Shown piece by piece: positions 53,741 through 62,146 of a stretch of DNA of 64,000 nt; the first letter of the stretch is position 1; every line of letters begins with the position of its first letter. The stretch spans positions 124,001-188,000 of the forward strand of contig JASBSY010000009.1 of the NCBI GenBank assembly GCA_030148705.1, given 5' to 3'. Under the pieces are notes generated by a model that saw nothing but the letters and a program-made list of their open reading frames with translations, did not search any database and had not been told where the DNA came from. The DNA comes from Pukyongia sp. Its GTDB lineage: Bacteria; Bacteroidota; Bacteroidia; Flavobacteriales; Flavobacteriaceae. Both the position numbers and the translations under genes were made by a program.

Positions 53741-55822
53741 ATGACGATATCGACAAAAGTTGCTAAAAATCAATATTTAAACAGGGAATTAAGTTGGCTG
53801 CAGTTTAACGCAAGAGTGCTTCAGGAAGCTGAGGACCCTACAGTTCCGCTATTGGAACGCCTTAGGTTTATTGGTATATTTTCGAATAACCTGGACGAGT
53901 TTTTCAAAGTGCGCTATGCAACCATCAAACGCATCGTGGAAGCCGGCAAGGGAGGTAGGAGTGTACTGGGTGGAATATCAGCTACGGAACTACTGGAAGA
54001 TATCACCCAAACGGTTATTGAGCAGCAGGCTACAAGTTTGAATATTCTCGAACAGATTCACCAGGAACTTCAGCAGGAAAATATCTTTATCCTCGATGAA
54101 ACTGAACTTAGTGCGGTACAGAGTGAGTTTATTTCCGAGTATTTCATCAGGAAAGTAAGTCCCGCCCTGGTCACCATTATGATAGGTGAATTAGAGGAAT
54201 TCCCGAGTCTGAAAGACAGCGCGGCATACCTGGCTGTTAAAATGATCATGGCCAAGGATGATCCAATTTTCGAAGAAAAGATTAATTACGCGCTTATCGA
54301 AATCCCGAAAAGTATAGACCGCTTTGTCGTTTTGCCTTCGGAAGGAGAAAAACAATATATTATCATTCTCGATAACCTCATTCGACATTGCCTGCATAGC
54401 ATTTTTAATATCTTCAATTACGAACAGATCACGGCACATATGATAAAGATCACCCGGGATGCGGAACTCGATATCGATAGTGATCTTAGCCGTAGTTTTC
54501 TGGAAAAGATCTCGAAAAGCGTCGAAAAAAGAAGTTCGGGCGACCCCGTGCGTTTTGTTTACGACAAGGAAATCGACCAAAAAACGCTTCAGTTCCTGAT
54601 GAACAAAATGGGAATCGACAGCACAGACAGTATTATTCCCGGCGGAAGATATCACAACAGGCGGGATTATATGAACTTCCCCAGCCTTGGCCGAACCGAC
54701 TTGCTATACAGGGTGAACAGGCCGCTTAAAATTCCCGGCCTAAGCCTTGAGAGCAGTGTATTCGATCGGATACAAGAAAAGGATTTCCTGCTATACGCTC
54801 CATACCAGAATTTTGCCTATGTAGTAAAATTTCTGAAAGAGGCGGCCCTGGATCCTAAGGTGAAGTCTATTAAAATCACTATTTACCGTCTGGCCGAAAC
54901 CTCGCACATTGCCAGCGCTTTGATAAATGCGGCTAAGAACGGAAAAGACGTTACCGTTCAGATAGAACTGCAGGCGCGTTTCGACGAGGCCGCCAATATT
55001 AGCTATGCTGAAGAAATGCAAAGTGAAGGGGTAAAACTCATCTTTGGGGTGACCGGGCTCAAAGTACACTGTAAAGCCTGTGTTATTGAAAGGTTGGAGA
55101 ACAAAAAGGTGATGCGCTATTCATTTATCAGTACGGGTAATTTCAACGAGTCTACAGCTAAGATCTATACGGATTACACCCTGTTTACTTATAACCAGAA
55201 GATAGGTAAGGAGATTACCAAAGTGTTCGATTTCTTCCAGGTGAATTACCAGATTAAGAAATACAGGCATCTAATCGTTTCGCCTCATTATACAAGGAAT
55301 GCTCTGTATTCGCTGATAGATAATGAAATTGAAAATCATAAAAAAGGATTATCGAGCGAAATTCTTTTAAAACTCAACAGCCTTTCCGATTTTAAAATGA
55401 TAGACAGGCTGTATGAAGCGAGTCGGGCCGGGGTACAGATAAGACTTATCGTGCGCGGAATTTGCTGTCTTATACCCGGAGTGGAAGGCATGAGCGAAAA
55501 TATCGAAGTTATCAGTATAGTAGATAAATTCCTGGAACACCCACGGTTGTTCATCTTCGACAATGCGGGCGACACCAAGGTTTATATTTCTTCGGCAGAT
55601 TTTATGGGTAGAAACCTGGATAACCGGGTAGAGATTTCATGTCCCATATACGACAATGACATTAAACAAGAGCTTATAGATACCTTCGAGATTAGCTGGG
55701 CCGACAATGTAAAAGCCAGAATTATTTCAGCAAACCAAGACAACGCATACAGGAATGGAAGCGGCCCCAGGATTCGGTCGCAGTTCGAATTGTACGACTA
55801 CTATAAAAACAAATTAGACTAA
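53741..55822 (+). CDS. ppk: Polyphosphate kinase 1
   Basis: Makes polyphosphate from ATP through a phosphohistidine intermediate. 693 residues, normal length. FLNRELSWLQFNARVLQEA opens the N domain; the phospho-accepting His is in LKVHCKACVIE, followed by YSFISTGNFNESTAKIYTD; the second conserved His is in DKFLEHPRLFIF. RLAETSHIASALINAAKNGK is part of the first PLD-like domain. Tightly packed between sixA and ppx, so the operon is sixA-ppk-ppx. Confidence 0.97.
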   Translation: MTISTKVAKNQYLNRELSWLQFNARVLQEAEDPTVPLLERLRFIGIFSNNLDEFFKVRYATIKRIVEAGKGGRSVLGGISATELLEDITQTVIEQQATSLNILEQIHQELQQENIFILDETELSAVQSEFISEYFIRKVSPALVTIMIGELEEFPSLKDSAAYLAVKMIMAKDDPIFEEKINYALIEIPKSIDRFVVLPSEGEKQYIIILDNLIRHCLHSIFNIFNYEQITAHMIKITRDAELDIDSDLSRSFLEKISKSVEKRSSGDPVRFVYDKEIDQKTLQFLMNKMGIDSTDSIIPGGRYHNRRDYMNFPSLGRTDLLYRVNRPLKIPGLSLESSVFDRIQEKDFLLYAPYQNFAYVVKFLKEAALDPKVKSIKITIYRLAETSHIASALINAAKNGKDVTVQIELQARFDEAANISYAEEMQSEGVKLIFGVTGLKVHCKACVIERLENKKVMRYSFISTGNFNESTAKIYTDYTLFTYNQKIGKEITKVFDFFQVNYQIKKYRHLIVSPHYTRNALYSLIDNEIENHKKGLSSEILLKLNSLSDFKMIDRLYEASRAGVQIRLIVRGICCLIPGVEGMSENIEVISIVDKFLEHPRLFIFDNAGDTKVYISSADFMGRNLDNRVEISCPIYDNDIKQELIDTFEISWADNVKARIISANQDNAYRNGSGPRIRSQFELYDYYKNKLD

Positions 55823-55823
55823 T

Positions 55824-56744
55824 TTGCTGAAAATAGAAAAATTCGCGGCTATAGATATTGGTTCCAATGCCATCCGGCTGCTTATTGCCACGGTTTTTGA
55901 AAAAGAGGGAAGGGAACCGTTTTTTAAAAAGACTTCCCTGGTTCGTGTGCCTATAAGACTGGGAGCCGATGTGTTTCTCCAGGACAAGATCTCCGAGGCC
56001 AACTATCATCGGATGGTGGATGCCATGAAGGCCTATAAGCTTCTAATGAATACGCACAATATAAGCGCCTACAGGGCTTGTGCCACTTCGGCCATGCGAG
56101 AGGCCAGAAACGGTGCCGAAATGGCCAGGCGAATTAAAAAGGAAACAGGGGTTGACATCCAGATTATCGACGGTAATGACGAGGCTGCAATAATAGCTTC
56201 AACAGACCTGCATGAGCTCATCGCGGGGGATAAGGTATTTCTATACGTGGATGTTGGCGGAGGTAGCACCGAATTTTCCATCTTTGCCTTCGGAAAGCTT
56301 GTGCAGTCCAGATCCTTCCAGCTTGGAACCGTAAGGATCCTCAATGACATGGTGCGCGAATCTACCTGGAAAGAAGTAAAGCAATGGATCACCGAACACA
56401 CTAAAAAGTATGAGAAAGTAGAATGCATCGGCTCCGGTGGGAACATCAACAGTATTTACAAGGCCAGTGGTAAGAAGATAGGTAAACCGCTTAGTTATTT
56501 CTACCTGGCAAATTTTTATGAAAAGCTAAAATCCTTTACCTATCACGAACGTATTTTTGAACTTCAGATGAACCCGGACAGGGCAGACGTAGTGGTTCCG
56601 GCCACCCGGATTTACCTTTCAGCAATGAAATGGAGCAAGGCAAAGAATATGTACGTTCCTAAAATTGGCCTTGCCGACGGGATTGTAAGGAGCCTTTATA
56701 ATGAGAAAAAGGCGAAGGATATGGAGATTAACCTAAGCGAATAA
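55824..56744 (+). CDS. ppx: Exopolyphosphatase, Ppx/GppA family
   Basis: 306 residues. AIDIGSNAIRLLIATVFE opens the actin-like ATPase fold, with YVDVGGGSTEFSIFAFGKLV as the second phosphate loop and CIGSGGNINSIYKASGKK the third. It is the short form without the C-terminal helical domain of E. coli Ppx. The start is TTG at 55824, one base after the ppk stop, with no ATG nearby. The product hydrolyses polyphosphate or guanosine pentaphosphate; the neighbouring ppk favours polyphosphate. Confidence 0.94.
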   Translation: MLKIEKFAAIDIGSNAIRLLIATVFEKEGREPFFKKTSLVRVPIRLGADVFLQDKISEANYHRMVDAMKAYKLLMNTHNISAYRACATSAMREARNGAEMARRIKKETGVDIQIIDGNDEAAIIASTDLHELIAGDKVFLYVDVGGGSTEFSIFAFGKLVQSRSFQLGTVRILNDMVRESTWKEVKQWITEHTKKYEKVECIGSGGNINSIYKASGKKIGKPLSYFYLANFYEKLKSFTYHERIFELQMNPDRADVVVPATRIYLSAMKWSKAKNMYVPKIGLADGIVRSLYNEKKAKDMEINLSE

Positions 56745-56777
56745 GGACCGTCTAAATTTTACGTATTTTAGATTTTA

Positions 56778-57389
56778 TCAGCCGTGAATAGTCTCTTCCT
56801 TACCGAGATCTTTCATTAAACCGGCTTCGTATTCTAGCAGTTCATCCCACTTGCGATCTACAACCTTGCGATCCCCATATTTCCGAGCAAACCCCAGAAA
56901 CATTTTATAATGGCCGGCTTCGCTGATCATTAATTTTCTGTAAAAACCGGCCAATTTCTTATCGCTTAGTTGCTCGCTAAGCAGTCTGAAGCGCTCACAG
57001 CTTCTAGCCTCAATAAGGGCAGCATACAACAGCCGATGTACTAACTGGTCGGTGCGGCTACCGCCTTTTGGAAAAAACTTAGTAAGATTCACAACGTAAT
57101 AGTCGCGGCGGTCTCTGCCCAGGGAATAACCCCGCTCCACGATCTTGTCATGAACCATTTTGAAGTGGCTCATTTCTTCCTCAACCAAAGCCGTCATCTC
57201 CTGCACAAGTTCGGTGTATTCGGGGAAAGTAACGATGAGGGATATTGCGGTGGAAGCCGCCTTTTGCTCGCACCAGGCATGATCGGAAAGTATTTCTTCG
57301 ATATTCTTTTCAACTATATTCACCCATCGCGGATCGGTTGGCAGTTTTAAACCGAGCATAACCTTCTTCCGATTGTCACTTTTTTCCAT
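56778..57389 (-). CDS. miaE: tRNA-(ms2io6A37) hydroxylase
   Basis: Diiron monooxygenase that hydroxylates the isopentenyl group of ms2i6A37 in tRNA. 203 residues. LGLKLPTDPRWVNIVEKNIE is the family's opening; metal-ligand Glu/His sites are in DHAWCEQKAASTAIS, EEEMSHFKMVHDKIVE, EARSCERFRLL and ISEAGHYKMFLGFA, four helices each with E or ExxH. Convergent with ppx; ten bases after dnaX on the same strand. Confidence 0.95.
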   Translation of the reverse strand: MEKSDNRKKVMLGLKLPTDPRWVNIVEKNIEEILSDHAWCEQKAASTAISLIVTFPEYTELVQEMTALVEEEMSHFKMVHDKIVERGYSLGRDRRDYYVVNLTKFFPKGGSRTDQLVHRLLYAALIEARSCERFRLLSEQLSDKKLAGFYRKLMISEAGHYKMFLGFARKYGDRKVVDRKWDELLEYEAGLMKDLGKEETIHG

Positions 57390-57398
57390 GGGAGGGTA

Positions 57399-59150
57399 TT
57401 AAATTTCCAGGTCGAATTCTTTCCTAAGTTTATCGATTAAAGGGTTCTTTTCCTTCAGCATTTCGAATTTTTCCCTGGAAGTATAGGCGTAGCGCTTGGT
57501 TTCGGCCTCATTGACCTCTATTGAAAGATCGATATCGTAGTTCTGTAATTTTTCCCTCAAGAAATTCAAAAGATCGTATTTAGCACGCTCAACCTCTACT
57601 TTAATGGTGTCGTTAGGGAAAACCAGGTGAATTAGGGAACCTTCCAGTTTAGGTTCACCCATGGTTAAATGGGAAAGCAGGTTGTATTTACCGTCAGTCT
57701 GCACTTTTTCTGCGTAATTGGACCAGGCATCTCGCATATCTTCTTCCGAAAAATCCTCAGCCGGCAGATTGTCTTCATCAGGCTGATTTGCAATCAACGC
57801 TTTTTTTAGTTGTTGTTTCTTCTGAATACTTTTCAGAGACAATGCCGATACCTTTCTGGCATTTCTTTCCGCAATGATCTGAGGCCGTTCCACGACTTGT
57901 TCCGGTGTTGTTTCTAATGCATTAGCGTCCTCATTATCAGGTTGTGTAAGAGGCTCGAGGGTTTTGTCTTCCGTGGGAACTGCAAGGTCTTTCTTTGAAA
58001 CTTCAACAGCCGGTTGCTTACCGTTTTTCGACTTTTCCTTAAAAAATGAAGGGGGAATTACGAATGGCTTGTTGTCAGCCTTTTTTTTTTCAGCGACGTA
58101 GGTGAGCGATGCCAATTGCAGCAGACATAATTCCACTAACAATCGCGGGTTTCTGCTGCTTTTGTATTTAAGGTCGCATTCGTTGGCGAGTTCAATCCCC
58201 GAAATGAGGAATTCCTGTGAAGTGTTATTCGATTGCTCAAAATACATAGCTTTCACCTGCTCGCCAACTTCGAGTAGGTCCATGGTTTGTTGGTTTTTAC
58301 ACACCAGCAGATCACGAAAATGAGATGCCAGCCCCATTATAAAATGGTGGCCGTCGAAACCTTTAGACAATATCTCATTATATGCAACAAGCAATTTTGG
58401 TATGTCGTTTGCAAGCAATAGATCGGTGACATTGAAAAAATAGGTGTAATCGAGTACATTCAGGTTTTCGGTAACGGCTTCACGGGTGAGATTCTTTCCG
58501 GAGAAACTAACCACCCTGTCGAAAATAGACAGGGCATCACGTAGGGCGCCGTCGGCTTTCTGAGCGATGATGTGCAAAGCATCATCCTCTGCGGTTATCC
58601 CCTCCATTTGAGCAACCTGTGCCAAGTGTTCCTTGATATCCTGAACGGTGATCCTTCGGAAATCGAAGATCTGACAACGAGACAGTATGGTGGGAATGAT
58701 CTTGTGCTTTTCGGTGGTGGCCAGAATGAAAATGGCGTGCTTGGGCGGTTCTTCCAATGTTTTTAGAAAGGCGTTAAAGGCCTGGGGCGAAAGCATATGG
58801 ACCTCATCTATGATATAAACCTTGTATTTTCCTACCTGTGGCGGGATTCGAACCTGGTCTATTAGATTTCTTATGTCATCTACCGAGTTATTGGAAGCAG
58901 CATCCAGTTCGAAGATATTAAAGGCGAAGTCTTCGTCTTCCTTTTCGGTGCCGTCCTGGTTGATCTTTTTTGCCAGGATACGTGCACAGGTGGTTTTTCC
59001 AACCCCTCGTGGCCCCGTAAAGAGTAAGGCTTGCGCCAGATGGTCGTTTGCAATTGCATTCTCCAGCGTATTGGTGATCGCCTGCTGTCCCACCACGTCT
59101 TTAAACTGTGTGGGTCTGTACTTTCGCGCCGATACAATGAAATGCTCCAT
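57399..59150 (-). CDS. dnaX: DNA polymerase III gamma/tau subunit
   Basis: Clamp-loader ATPase. 583 residues. Walker A TGPRGVGKTTCAR at 45-57, FELDAASNNSVDDIRNL, the DEVH box YIIDEVHMLS, the sensor ILATTEKHKI and SRCQIFDF (arginine finger). The usual zinc module with four Cys between Walker A and DAAS is absent: residues 60-80 (KKINQDGTEKEDEDFAFNIF) have no cysteine. The C-terminal tau part is Lys/Asn/Gln rich. Cotranscribed with miaE, ten bases on. Confidence 0.96.
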   Translation of the reverse strand: MEHFIVSARKYRPTQFKDVVGQQAITNTLENAIANDHLAQALLFTGPRGVGKTTCARILAKKINQDGTEKEDEDFAFNIFELDAASNNSVDDIRNLIDQVRIPPQVGKYKVYIIDEVHMLSPQAFNAFLKTLEEPPKHAIFILATTEKHKIIPTILSRCQIFDFRRITVQDIKEHLAQVAQMEGITAEDDALHIIAQKADGALRDALSIFDRVVSFSGKNLTREAVTENLNVLDYTYFFNVTDLLLANDIPKLLVAYNEILSKGFDGHHFIMGLASHFRDLLVCKNQQTMDLLEVGEQVKAMYFEQSNNTSQEFLISGIELANECDLKYKSSRNPRLLVELCLLQLASLTYVAEKKKADNKPFVIPPSFFKEKSKNGKQPAVEVSKKDLAVPTEDKTLEPLTQPDNEDANALETTPEQVVERPQIIAERNARKVSALSLKSIQKKQQLKKALIANQPDEDNLPAEDFSEEDMRDAWSNYAEKVQTDGKYNLLSHLTMGEPKLEGSLIHLVFPNDTIKVEVERAKYDLLNFLREKLQNYDIDLSIEVNEAETKRYAYTSREKFEMLKEKNPLIDKLRKEFDLEI

Positions 59151-59230
59151 AGGTGCAACAAATATAGAAAGCCGGTTGCGCTTTTTAAAAAATAGTCTGA
59201 GCTATTTTACGGTTTTTATTAACATTGAAG

Positions 59231-59238
59231 TACTTTTG
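59231..59238 (+). promoter_or_regulatory. rnpB -7 promoter element
   Basis: TACTTTTG is a perfect TAnnTTTG element. Transcription about seven bases further on would begin at the 5' end of the RNase P RNA near 59243. Confidence 0.65.
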
Positions 59239-59242
59239 CAAA

Positions 59243-59560
59243 AGCAGGCCGCCTTATCGCGATCCACCCCGGTGGAGCGAGGAAAGTCCGGACATCAGAG
59301 GGAAGTATAGCGGCTAACGGCCGTCGGTTGCGCCAAAGGCGTGATCAGGACAAGTGCAACAGAAAGAATGTACAGGTTAAGCTGTAGTGAAATCAGGTAA
59401 ACTCTATACGATGAAATGCCATGTACACCTGCTTTCGAGGGTTTCCCGCCCGATGCAGGGGGGTTGGCAGATAGAATGCATTGGCAACAATGCATCCAGA
59501 TAAATGATAAGGGTTACACTTTCGGGTGTGATACAGAATCCGGCTTACAGGCCTGCTTTT
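59243..59560 (+). ncRNA. rnpB: RNase P RNA
   Basis: Catalytic RNA for tRNA 5' maturation. Diagnostic parts are GAGGAAAGTCCGGAC near 59278 (P4 strand/CR I), the GCAACAGAAAGAATGTACAGG block in the middle and ACAGAATCCGGCTTACAGG at the end (CR V). The P1 helix is AAAGCAGGCC at 59241-59250 with GGCCTGCTTT at 59550-59559, followed by a T-run that ends transcription. Total about 318 nt, somewhat short for an A-type RNA; the exact ends are uncertain by several bases. The reverse-strand CDS at 59545-59946 ends inside it. Confidence 0.93.
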
Positions 59561-59946
59561 TTATATTTCTTGTGATGCTTTTCAATAAAGGCAATACATT
59601 CTTCCAACGTATAGAATGCTTTATGCGGCCAGGAAAAGAACTGTTCGGCAAAGACAGCATTCTTATACGATTCCTCCGAAAAACACAATGTCGATATTGC
59701 TACTATGTTGAGTGGGTGTTTTTCAACCTCCTTATAGTATAAAGGATTGATGGTATAATCGTTAATCCTGTTCGAAATATAACCAAACGGCTTGTTGCCG
59801 TAATATTTTTCAAAGACTTGGCGAAAGGTTTGCATTTCGTTTTTTCCCAGAACCACGCCTTCACCAACCGTAGTTATAAGATAGGTGTCGAACAATTCAA
59901 AATGGGCAAATCCAACATCGATCTGAATTTTTGGGGAATGCTTCAT
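59545..59946 (-). CDS. STAS/SpoIIAA-like small protein
   Basis: 133 residues, no signal peptide. VGFAHFELFDTYLITTVGEG, TFRQVFEKYYGNKPFGYISN and YKEVEKHPLNIVAISTLCF form an alpha/beta fold like STAS/SpoIIAA-type proteins seen in Bacteroidota; I cannot assign a function. The stop codon and last codons (KKAGL) lie in the 3' end of rnpB (59545-59560), so the transcripts of the two convergent genes overlap there by at least 16 bases. Confidence 0.8.
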   Translation of the reverse strand: MKHSPKIQIDVGFAHFELFDTYLITTVGEGVVLGKNEMQTFRQVFEKYYGNKPFGYISNRINDYTINPLYYKEVEKHPLNIVAISTLCFSEESYKNAVFAEQFFSWPHKAFYTLEECIAFIEKHHKKYKKAGL

Positions 59947-60040
59947 TAATTATTTTTTGGTTGAAAAAACAAAAGATTAAATGTAGTGAATATATCATTG
60001 CAATTGATATTTTGCTTTCCAACCCTTCGTTTCCAATAAA

Positions 60041-60577
60041 TTAACTCGAAAAAAAGCTGAACACCGAGCCGCCGTAGCGCCTTTGATCGGTGAAATGGGC
60101 TGCATTCGACAGTTGGGTATGCTTACTGTGTTCGATGATGAGAAGACCGTCTTCGGCAAGTAAATTCTGTTCGAATACGCGGTCTATCAATTTAAAAAAT
60201 TGTTCAGAATCCATCTCGTATGGCGGATCTGCAAAAATCAGGTTGAAGGTTCCGACTGATTTTTCCAGGAACTTAAAAACATCCGATCGTATCGCGGTGA
60301 TAGGCATCTCCAGGGTATCGGCTGTCGCCTGAATAAACCGGACACAGCCTGTGTGGGCATCCACACTTGTTATCTCTGGGGTACCACGGGATGCGAATTC
60401 ATAGCTGATATTGCCGGTTCCACTAAAGAGATCCAGCACCGAAATCGACGTGAAGTCGTATTTATTGTTGAGAATATTAAACAATCCTTCCTTAGCAAAA
60501 TCGGTTGTGGGCCTAACCGGTAATTTCTTAGGTGCGATAATTCGTCTACCCTTGTGGATTCCGGCATTGATACGCAT
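60041..60577 (-). CDS. rsmD: 16S rRNA m2G966 methyltransferase
   Basis: 178 residues. MRINAGIHKGRRIIAPK and LPVRPTTDFAKEGLFNIL are the family opening; SAM-binding VLDLFSGTGNISYEFASRG, and the catalytic FADPPYEMD (DPPY motif). Methylates G966 of 16S rRNA in the small subunit. Follows the DUF3822 gene by two bases on the minus strand; likely one operon 62038-61398-60577. Confidence 0.95.
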   Translation of the reverse strand: MRINAGIHKGRRIIAPKKLPVRPTTDFAKEGLFNILNNKYDFTSISVLDLFSGTGNISYEFASRGTPEITSVDAHTGCVRFIQATADTLEMPITAIRSDVFKFLEKSVGTFNLIFADPPYEMDSEQFFKLIDRVFEQNLLAEDGLLIIEHSKHTQLSNAAHFTDQRRYGGSVFSFFSS

Positions 60578-60579
60578 AA

Positions 60580-61398
60580 TTATAGAGATTTAAGCAGCAG
60601 TTGCCGGTGAGAGGGACAATTCGGAATTTCGATTCGTTCCGAAGTTATATCGTAAAAAGAGATGTTTCTTATGTAATTGTAAGCAATGCTGTGAAGAGCA
60701 TCCTGCTCCTCTATATTCCCCAACAGTTTAACATCCGCCTTTTCGGGATTCACTTTCAGTTGCTCGAAGGCAAATAAGATGTAGTAGATAAAATCTTCGG
60801 CGGTACTGAAGTGATACGAATTACACAATTGTAGTTCTCCTTTTTTCTGAATAAGCAAATCGAAGCTGTTGTCGGCCACATGAATGAACACCTCCGGTTC
60901 ATCACTGTATTTCTGTTTGGAATCAAGTTTCTTTAACAGCATGCTGGCCATATGGTAATACCGGAAACTACCGAAGCGTTCGAACAGGTAGTTATTGATG
61001 TTCACATAAGGCACATAGACCACCACCAGGTCACGGTCTTTAAGCTCGTCGTAAGCGATAAAATCGTCAAGCAGTATCTTAGAATTGAATTTCAGGTAAT
61101 CACTGGCCTTATCGGGGTCGAAAAGGGTTGAAGGCACCACCGTATATTCAATATTGGAATAGATTACCGATACAGACTCAAACTGGGGTGTGGCCGCAAA
61201 TTCGTCCTTTAAGAATGTATCGATCTCGAGTAATAGTTCTTCAGGAGTCCTGGTTTGTTTAAACTTCTTTTCAGAAAAATGAATCAGTTCGGTGGCAGAA
61301 CGATTGGTAATTAAAAAAGAAAGTCCGGTCAATGCTATTTGAACGGACAGTCTGTTATCTGAAGCGATTATTGAATTATTGCTTGATTTGTGAGTCAT
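60580..61398 (-). CDS. DUF3822 family protein
   Basis: 272 residues from the ATG at 61398; the longer frame starts further inside the upstream gene. LSVQIALTGLSFLITNRS, VSVIYSNIEYTVVPSTLFDP and VFIHVADNSFDLLIQKKGEL match the actin-like DUF3822 family, a two-domain ASKHA-type fold found mainly in Bacteroidota. It is linked in gene order with rsmD in this phylum. Overlaps the gene at 61376 by 23 bases. Role unknown. Confidence 0.88.
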   Translation of the reverse strand: MTHKSSNNSIIASDNRLSVQIALTGLSFLITNRSATELIHFSEKKFKQTRTPEELLLEIDTFLKDEFAATPQFESVSVIYSNIEYTVVPSTLFDPDKASDYLKFNSKILLDDFIAYDELKDRDLVVVYVPYVNINNYLFERFGSFRYYHMASMLLKKLDSKQKYSDEPEVFIHVADNSFDLLIQKKGELQLCNSYHFSTAEDFIYYILFAFEQLKVNPEKADVKLLGNIEEQDALHSIAYNYIRNISFYDITSERIEIPNCPSHRQLLLKSL

Positions 61399-62038
61399 AA
61401 ATTTTAGGCCAGTTTCCACTCGTGTCCACCTCATCCATAGATCCCACCTTTATATAAGCACCGTTTACACCATCGACCGAGACTACTTGTTTTTCCTGAG
61501 CCAGCAGGTCCTTGTCCAGATCGCCCAGAATTATGTCTTTAGGAGCACGAGCTTCGAACACAGAGTAGAAAGTTCCGCTTTTATTCAGTTTCCCTGCTCT
61601 TAATTCGAATTCGGCATCTACGCCCTCGATCGGGATCTTCATCATTTGTTTATATCGGTCGGTTCCGCCAAATAAAGAATCGCGAACCGGGGTAAAGCCT
61701 AAGGTGTCCAAAATGGTCTCCTCTATAAAATATCCTTCAGTAAGTCCGAAGGCCTTATTTTTTACAACATCCGGGTAACTAGTGTCCCTTCGCTGAACAA
61801 TGGCGAACTGAGCGGTATCTATAAAGCGAACAAGACTGTCGAAACTTCCTGTAAACGATCCAGTTATTTCCTGGTGGGCCAATTCGGCGGCTTTAATATC
61901 TTTTAACTTGTTGATCACCTTCACATAGCGAGCCTCTTTTACCTTATTAAATTCAATCGGACCGCTTATTGAATTGTAAAGCAGGTACCCAAGAACGATA
62001 ATTACAACCCAAAGTATTAACTGAATAACTAGTTTCAT
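61376..62038 (-). CDS. Membrane-anchored protein of unknown function
   Basis: 220 residues. One N-terminal transmembrane segment (LVIQLILWVVIIVLGYLLYN) followed by a charged helix, KLKDIKAAELAHQEITGSFT, and a soluble domain (EGVDAEFELRAGKLNKSGTF, VFEARAPKDIILGDL). The layout, short cytosolic start, hydrophobic helix and helix-linked domain, resembles pilin-like or TamB-type anchors but the sequence gives no assignment. Upstream of DUF3822 and rsmD on the same strand with overlapping ends, so an operon. Confidence 0.75.
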   Translation of the reverse strand: MKLVIQLILWVVIIVLGYLLYNSISGPIEFNKVKEARYVKVINKLKDIKAAELAHQEITGSFTGSFDSLVRFIDTAQFAIVQRRDTSYPDVVKNKAFGLTEGYFIEETILDTLGFTPVRDSLFGGTDRYKQMMKIPIEGVDAEFELRAGKLNKSGTFYSVFEARAPKDIILGDLDKDLLAQEKQVVSVDGVNGAYIKVGSMDEVDTSGNWPKIYDSQIKQ

Positions 62039-62146
62039 TATATGTAGTTTATGAATGTGTTTTTATAAATGGACTATCGCAAATCTACAATTTTTTTTTG
62101 TTCGTAAAAGTATAATCCGAAAAAATCATGGCTATCTTTAGCCCTT

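Noticed and set aside
59416-59742. Plus-strand ORF of 108 residues across rnpB and beyond
   Set aside because: Lies within the structured RNase P RNA and opposite the 133-residue gene.
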